Shown here: positions 60,235-64,000 of the stretch, in pieces
Layout: each line of letters starts with the position of its first letter
Position numbering within the stretch: the first letter of the stretch is position 1
Source of the DNA: Lachnospiraceae bacterium
GTDB taxonomy: Bacteria > Bacillota > Clostridia > Lachnospirales > Lachnospiraceae
Length of the DNA: 64,000 nt
Reading direction: 5' to 3'
Assembly: GCA_900759665.1 (NCBI GenBank)
Contig: CAAEWE010000081.1
Location: 62,001 to 126,000, forward strand
The notes under the pieces: model-generated
Told to the model about the DNA's origin: nothing
The model's database searches: none
What the model saw: only the letters and a program-made list of their open reading frames with translations
Made by a program: the position numbers and the translations under genes

Positions 60235-60262
60235 AACTGACTGGAGTTGGATCCGGTCAGTT
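60235..60262 (+). other. Hairpin in the leader of the rod-protein genes
   Basis: AACTGACTGG with CCGGTCAGTT (one G-T pair) around an 8-base loop, followed by AAAGTTTT. It is weak as a terminator; it could lower read-through from mbl or stabilise the leader. Confidence 0.5.
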
Positions 60263-60299
60263 AAAGTTTTCCGTAAAGTTTGTAAGAAGGAGGAATCCT

Positions 60300-61076
60300 A
60301 TGACAAGAGGTTTGTATACTGCGTATACAGGGATGTATAATGAGCAGAAAAGACTGGATATTATCTCAAATAACCTTGCAAATTCTGCTACGATCGGATA
60401 TAAGGAGGAGCAGGTGACGAGTCAGGCATTCAAGGAGATGCTGGCTTACAAGATCAGAGACCGCTCCAATGGATTTGTGGATGAGCCGGTCGGCAGAATG
60501 AGTCTCGGAGTGAAGATCGGTGAGACTTATACAAACTGGGATCAGGGATCTTTACGGCAGACGGAGAATACATATGATCTTGCAATTCAGGGAAGCGGAC
60601 TTTTTACGGTCCGGGGAACGGATGCCAAAGGACAGGATAAAATCTACTATACCAGAAATGGTTCCTTTACTGCGACAAGTGATGGATTTGTGGTAGATAA
60701 TGATGGAAAGCATCTGCAGGGAGAAGGTGGAGATCTTCAGGTTCCCACCGATGCCTCCAAGATCGTCATTGATCAGAATGGTGCGGTTTATGCAGATGAT
60801 GTATATATAGACACAGTCAAGATCACGGATTTTGAGGATTATGATTATCTCAAACAGTATGGAGATAATTACTGGGAGACGGTAGATGGTGCGACAGAGG
60901 TAAAGGGGTCGTATTCTCTGCATCAGGGATTTACAGAGCAGTCGAATGTAAACGTGATCGATCAGATGGTAGACATGATCACCATCACACGGGCATACGA
61001 GGCGGGGCAGAAAATGATCCAGACACAGGATAATCTTTTGAATCGTTCCGTCAATGATGTGGGAAAAGTAGGATAG
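60300..61076 (+). CDS. flhO: Flagellar hook-basal body rod protein, FlgF/FlgG type (FlhO-like)
   Basis: 258 residues. The N-terminal MTRGLYTAYTGMYNEQKRLDIISNNLANSATIGYK is the rod/hook export and assembly motif. A middle LAIQGSGLFTVRG and the C-terminal NVNVIDQMVDMITITRAYEAGQKMIQTQDNLLNR form the D0 helix pair. It builds part of the flagellar rod after export by the flagellar type III system, without a cleaved signal. AGAAGGAGG precedes the start. It is 100 bp after mbl and 17 bp before its paralogue. Whether it is distal or proximal rod cannot be settled by reading alone. Confidence 0.92.
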   Translation: MTRGLYTAYTGMYNEQKRLDIISNNLANSATIGYKEEQVTSQAFKEMLAYKIRDRSNGFVDEPVGRMSLGVKIGETYTNWDQGSLRQTENTYDLAIQGSGLFTVRGTDAKGQDKIYYTRNGSFTATSDGFVVDNDGKHLQGEGGDLQVPTDASKIVIDQNGAVYADDVYIDTVKITDFEDYDYLKQYGDNYWETVDGATEVKGSYSLHQGFTEQSNVNVIDQMVDMITITRAYEAGQKMIQTQDNLLNRSVNDVGKVG

Positions 61077-61093
61077 AAAGGTGTGAATAAATT

Positions 61094-61912
61094 ATGATGA
61101 GAGCACTTTGGACGGCTGCTTCCGGTATGAAGGCACAGCAGACCAGTATGGATACATTGGCCAATAACCTGTCCAATATCAACACAACGGGCTACAAGCA
61201 GGAAACAGCACGTTTTCAGACGCTTTTGTATCAGAATATTCAGAAAAAAACAACAGATTCGGAAGGCAATCCAAAACCGGTCGGTGCACAGGTTGGGCTG
61301 GGTGTTAAGGTTGGCTCCATAGGGTCTCACTTTACCCAGGGGTCTTTCACAACGACCAACGCTGAGTTTGATTTCGCAGTTGAGGGTGAGGGACTGTTTA
61401 TGATCCAGAAGCCCGATGGCACAAAATGCTATACGAGAAACGGTCATTTTAATTTATCTAAAAACACATCCAATGGTTGGTCACTGACTACGCAGGAGGG
61501 ATATGCAGTGCTGGATTCCACAGGCAAAGAGATTAGTTTTGATGCGGATGTGGATACTTCTAAGCTCCGCTTTGACAATTATGGAGGTATCGGTTATGTT
61601 GGAGATGATGGCAATGCCCTTCCGTTAGGAATATACATAGGTATGGCACAGTTTAACAATACAAACGGATTAGAGAAGGTGGGCGACAGCTATTATGTTG
61701 CAACGGATGCATCCGGAGAGGCCAGGATTGAGGGGCAGGATGCAGCATTAAAGAGAAGTATCGTGAAAAACGGATATCTGGAGGCTTCCAATGTACAGGC
61801 GGTGGACGAGATGGTAGACATGATCGTGACACAGCGTGCCTATGAGATGAATTCCAAGGCGATCACAGCTTCGGATGAGATGCTTCAGCAGGCAAATAAT
61901 CTGCGATCATAA
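61094..61912 (+). CDS. flhP: Flagellar basal body rod protein FlgG type (FlhP-like)
   Basis: 272 residues. MRALWTAASGMKAQQTSMDTLANNLSNINTTGYK at the N terminus and NVQAVDEMVDMIVTQRAYEMNSKAITASDEMLQQANNLR at the C terminus are the FlgG terminal helices, nearly textbook. FAVEGEGLFMI marks the central domain. It forms the distal rod linking to the hook. It follows its paralogue by 17 bp and precedes the rod-binding protein by 48 bp, so the three are one flagellar operon. FlgG is the best single match; FlhP is the Bacillus name for this position. Confidence 0.93.
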   Translation: MMRALWTAASGMKAQQTSMDTLANNLSNINTTGYKQETARFQTLLYQNIQKKTTDSEGNPKPVGAQVGLGVKVGSIGSHFTQGSFTTTNAEFDFAVEGEGLFMIQKPDGTKCYTRNGHFNLSKNTSNGWSLTTQEGYAVLDSTGKEISFDADVDTSKLRFDNYGGIGYVGDDGNALPLGIYIGMAQFNNTNGLEKVGDSYYVATDASGEARIEGQDAALKRSIVKNGYLEASNVQAVDEMVDMIVTQRAYEMNSKAITASDEMLQQANNLRS

Positions 61913-61960
61913 GGAATAGGATGATCGCGGGGAAGGATAGAGAAGGAAGGAGAGACTTCT

Positions 61961-62299
61961 ATGAGTTCGGTATTAGATGTGTCATCTTTGTATGACAGTT
62001 ATTCTTCGCAGTTAGGCAATGTGTCAGCAGGCTCGGCGTCTGACAAGATCAGTGGTATCAATAAAGATTCCTCGGATGAGGAGTTGATGGAAGCCTGCAA
62101 GAGCTTTGAATCATATTTTGTACAGAAGATGATAGAAGAAGCCAAAAAGACGACAGAAAATGAAGATGAACAGGGTGAATACACTAAAATGTTTGCCGAT
62201 ATGCGTAATGAGCAGCTTGCCGATTCTATCACGGAAAGTGGTCAGATCGGTCTGGCACAGCAGTTATATGATAACTTGAAAACACAGTATAATCTTTAA
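61961..62299 (+). CDS. Rod-binding protein, FlgJ N-terminal type
   Basis: 112 residues with GAAGGAGAG before the start. DEELMEACKSFESYFVQKMIEEAKKT and the YTKMFADMRNEQLADSITESGQIGLAQQLYDNL ending match the rod-binding domain that caps rod assembly. The muramidase domain of proteobacterial FlgJ is absent, as is common in Bacillota. The N-terminal 35 residues are serine-rich and variable. It is the last gene of the rod operon and a long imperfect hairpin follows. Confidence 0.85.
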   Translation: MSSVLDVSSLYDSYSSQLGNVSAGSASDKISGINKDSSDEELMEACKSFESYFVQKMIEEAKKTTENEDEQGEYTKMFADMRNEQLADSITESGQIGLAQQLYDNLKTQYNL

Positions 62300-62312
62300 A
62301 ATTATGAAATTT

Positions 62313-62386
62313 AAAACGGGCCGCTGTTTCTTTGATGTGTATCCATATTTGGATATGTATCATTTTACAGTGGCTGTTTTGCTTTT
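62313..62386 (+). terminator. Probable terminator after the rod operon
   Basis: AAAACGGGCCGCTGT pairs imperfectly with ACAGTGGCTGTTTT across a loop holding an inner ATCCATATTTGGAT hairpin, followed by TTTTGCTTTT. Mismatches make it less certain than the others. Confidence 0.55.
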
Positions 62387-62531
62387 CCGATGTATTACAA
62401 AATGTCCGTAATGCAGCGGAAGACCAACGAAAAGCAGGAAGCGGTTTCTGGAGGATGAAGTGCTGTTTTTGCCCGTTTTATATATTTTTAGAGTTGTATG
62501 AGCGTGAAAATACCGGGAAATGGAGATTGAA

Positions 62532-64000
62532 ATGGAAGAACTGGAAGGATATGTAGAAAATATTGTATTTCGGAATGAAGAGAACGGATATACCGTACTA
62601 CATTTGTCACATCCGGAGTGGGATGATGAAGTATGCTGTGTAGGGTGTTTTTCCTATGTGGCAGAGGGGCAGTATCTTGTAATTCAGGGAGAACGGGTAT
62701 TTCATAAGGAATATGGGGAACAGATCAAGGTGTCCTCTTATCAGGAAAAACAACCCAAAGATTCTATGGCGATTGAGAAGTATCTTGGTTCCGGAGCGAT
62801 TAAAGGGATAGGCCCTGCGTTAGCGGCAAGGATTGTTAAAAAATTTAAGGATGATACCTTTCGGATTTTTGAGGAAGAACCGGAACGGCTGGCTGAGGTG
62901 AAGGGGATCAGCACAAAGCTTGCGATACAGGCGGCCGGACAGTTTAATGAAAAACGGGAAATGCGTGAGGCTATGATCTTTCTACAGGATTATGGGATCA
63001 GCATGAATCTGGCCGTAAAGATATACCGCCAATATGGAAAGGAAATGTATGAAATCCTTCGTACTAATCCTTATAAGCTTGCAGAGGATATTGCAGGTGT
63101 CGGTTTTAAGATTGCGGATGAGATTGCAAGACAGGCAGGATTTTATCAGGATTCCGATTTTCGGATCCGTGCAGGTGTCATATATTGTCTCCAGCAGTCT
63201 ACGCTGCAGGGACACTGTTATCTGCCACAGCGGGAGTTAGTAGATATGGCATCCGGACTTTTGGGATTGGAACCGGCACTGATCGACTGTCATGTGGATG
63301 AGCTTTGTATGAACAAACAGATCATCTGCCGGGAGACGGATGAACAGAGATGTCTTTATTACGGCAGTCTTTATTATACGGAGATGAATTGTGCCAGAAT
63401 GCTTCTGGATTTAAATCTTGACTTTCCGGTCAAAGAAAAGGATCTGGAGAAAAAGGTCAGACGCATAGAACATGCTGAGAATATTGAGCTGGATGAGATG
63501 CAGAAAAGGGCAGTATTCCAGGCAGTTCAAAATGGTGTCATGGTGATCATGGGAGGACCGGGTACCGGAAAGACCACAACGATCAATACCATAGTTCGTG
63601 TTTTTGAAGAGGAGGGAATGGACATTCTTCTTGCGGCCCCGACCGGCAGAGCGGCCAAAAGAATGTCGGAGACTACCGGTTATGAGGCACAGACCATACA
63701 CCGTCTTCTGGAGATGAATGGTGCTGTGGATGAAGACGACAAAAGAGGCATGCATTTTGAGCGGAATGAGCTGCAGCCGTTAGAAGCAGATGTTGTGATC
63801 ATTGACGAGATGTCCATGGTGGATATCTATCTGATGCATGCACTTTTACAGGCATTGGTTCCGGGAACCAGGCTGATCATGGTGGGGGATGCCAACCAGC
63901 TTCCGTCGGTTGGTCCCGGAAATGTGTTAAAGGATATCATTCACTCCGGATTCTGTCATGTTGTCCGTCTGGAAAAGGTATTCCGGCAGGCAGCAGAGAG
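62532..64000 (+). CDS. recD2: RecD2-type ATP-dependent DNA helicase (3' part outside window)
   Basis: 489 codons are open to the right edge from an ATG 6 bases after TGGAG. The N terminus, LEGYVENIVFRNEENGYTVL, is the OB-fold start typical of RecD2. Helix-hairpin-helix units follow (AIKGIGPALAARIVKKF, AEVKGISTKLA, AGVGFKIADEIARQ). The helicase core begins with Walker A MGGPGTGKTTT near residue 342, motif Ia APTGRAAKRMSE, Walker B VVIIDEMSMVD and motif III VGDANQLPSVG. RecD2 unwinds DNA 5' to 3' outside RecBCD in repair. Full length is usually 700-750 residues, so about a third is missing. It follows the rod operon but looks independent of it. Confidence 0.95.
   Translation, partial: MEELEGYVENIVFRNEENGYTVLHLSHPEWDDEVCCVGCFSYVAEGQYLVIQGERVFHKEYGEQIKVSSYQEKQPKDSMAIEKYLGSGAIKGIGPALAARIVKKFKDDTFRIFEEEPERLAEVKGISTKLAIQAAGQFNEKREMREAMIFLQDYGISMNLAVKIYRQYGKEMYEILRTNPYKLAEDIAGVGFKIADEIARQAGFYQDSDFRIRAGVIYCLQQSTLQGHCYLPQRELVDMASGLLGLEPALIDCHVDELCMNKQIICRETDEQRCLYYGSLYYTEMNCARMLLDLNLDFPVKEKDLEKKVRRIEHAENIELDEMQKRAVFQAVQNGVMVIMGGPGTGKTTTINTIVRVFEEEGMDILLAAPTGRAAKRMSETTGYEAQTIHRLLEMNGAVDEDDKRGMHFERNELQPLEADVVIIDEMSMVDIYLMHALLQALVPGTRLIMVGDANQLPSVGPGNVLKDIIHSGFCHVVRLEKVFRQAAE

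Noticed and set aside
1..64000. tRNA, rRNA, CRISPR array or prophage
   Set aside because: I looked for clustered repeats, CCA-type tRNA ends and phage gene runs and saw none. Small RNA genes could be missed by eye.

Overview
The window reads as a chromosomal segment of a motile, strictly fermentative Bacillota of the Lachnospiraceae type. The support is genes for pyruvate formate-lyase and its activase, a class II aldolase, a SecD-SecF fusion, the Gram-positive order mbl followed by two FlgG-like rod proteins, YtrA-type GntR with its ABC exporter, CsoR/CopA, and Firmicutes-style promoters and operators (CsoR, BirA-like, a degenerate CIRCE). I saw no rRNA, tRNA, CRISPR array, prophage or complete insertion sequence. 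The species cannot be fixed from this window.

Layout. 1-7185: two divergent operons around a symmetric control region. Leftward lie an amino-acid ABC ATPase and a RocB-like M20 peptidase (cut by the left edge). Rightward lie an amidinotransferase/DDAH-fold enzyme, an aminotransferase, a 2-hydroxyacid dehydrogenase, a MATE exporter and a nitroreductase. 7357-10431: alpha-xylosidase YicI, then a leftward RelB/RelE-type toxin-antitoxin pair. 10813-15299: pflB, pflA, a Dabb-domain protein and a LysR regulator. 15474-18680: metE and metF. 18681-21152: a decay zone with a frameshifted secreted DUF4474-like gene, a frameshifted DUF5104-like lipoprotein gene, a chimeric scrap joined to a 3' fragment of a second metE, and a truncated toxin-antitoxin locus. 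21239-24014: clpB under a heat-shock type control region. 24023-30409: a hairpin-rich repeat, putP (leftward), sbcD-sbcC, and a ferritin-like small protein (leftward).

30410-36224: a 22-codon ORF with a strong ribosome binding site, a heterodimeric ABC exporter pair, a stand-alone AraC DNA-binding domain and an S66 peptidase. Together they are a candidate peptide export or self-protection locus. 36306-40639: a secreted Cys-His hydrolase and a GntR-ABC-permease operon. 40774-42585: aroB and bioY. 42782-45756: csoR and a copper ATPase fused in frame to CopZ. 45865-52300: patatin-like protein, fba, DUF1700 protein, tgt-yajC, PHP phosphoesterase, TIGR04086 membrane protein and a polysaccharide deacetylase. 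52361-57789: secDF, prmA, recJ. 57863-62299: a serine-rich protein, a membrane protein, mbl, two rod proteins and a FlgJ-type rod-binding protein. 62532-64000: recD2, cut by the right edge.

The most informative points are: (1) twin GTATAC-N-GTATAC operators on both -10 boxes of the divergent promoters at 1.9-2.0 kb, each followed by a terminator-like leader hairpin; (2) a metE fragment whose differences from the intact gene are almost all synonymous; (3) a CopZ start and ribosome binding site kept inside the copA frame; (4) a sigma-28 type promoter overlapping the mbl stop codon; (5) the small-peptide/ABC/AraC/S66 locus. All function calls come from reading motifs in translated sequence; no database search was run.
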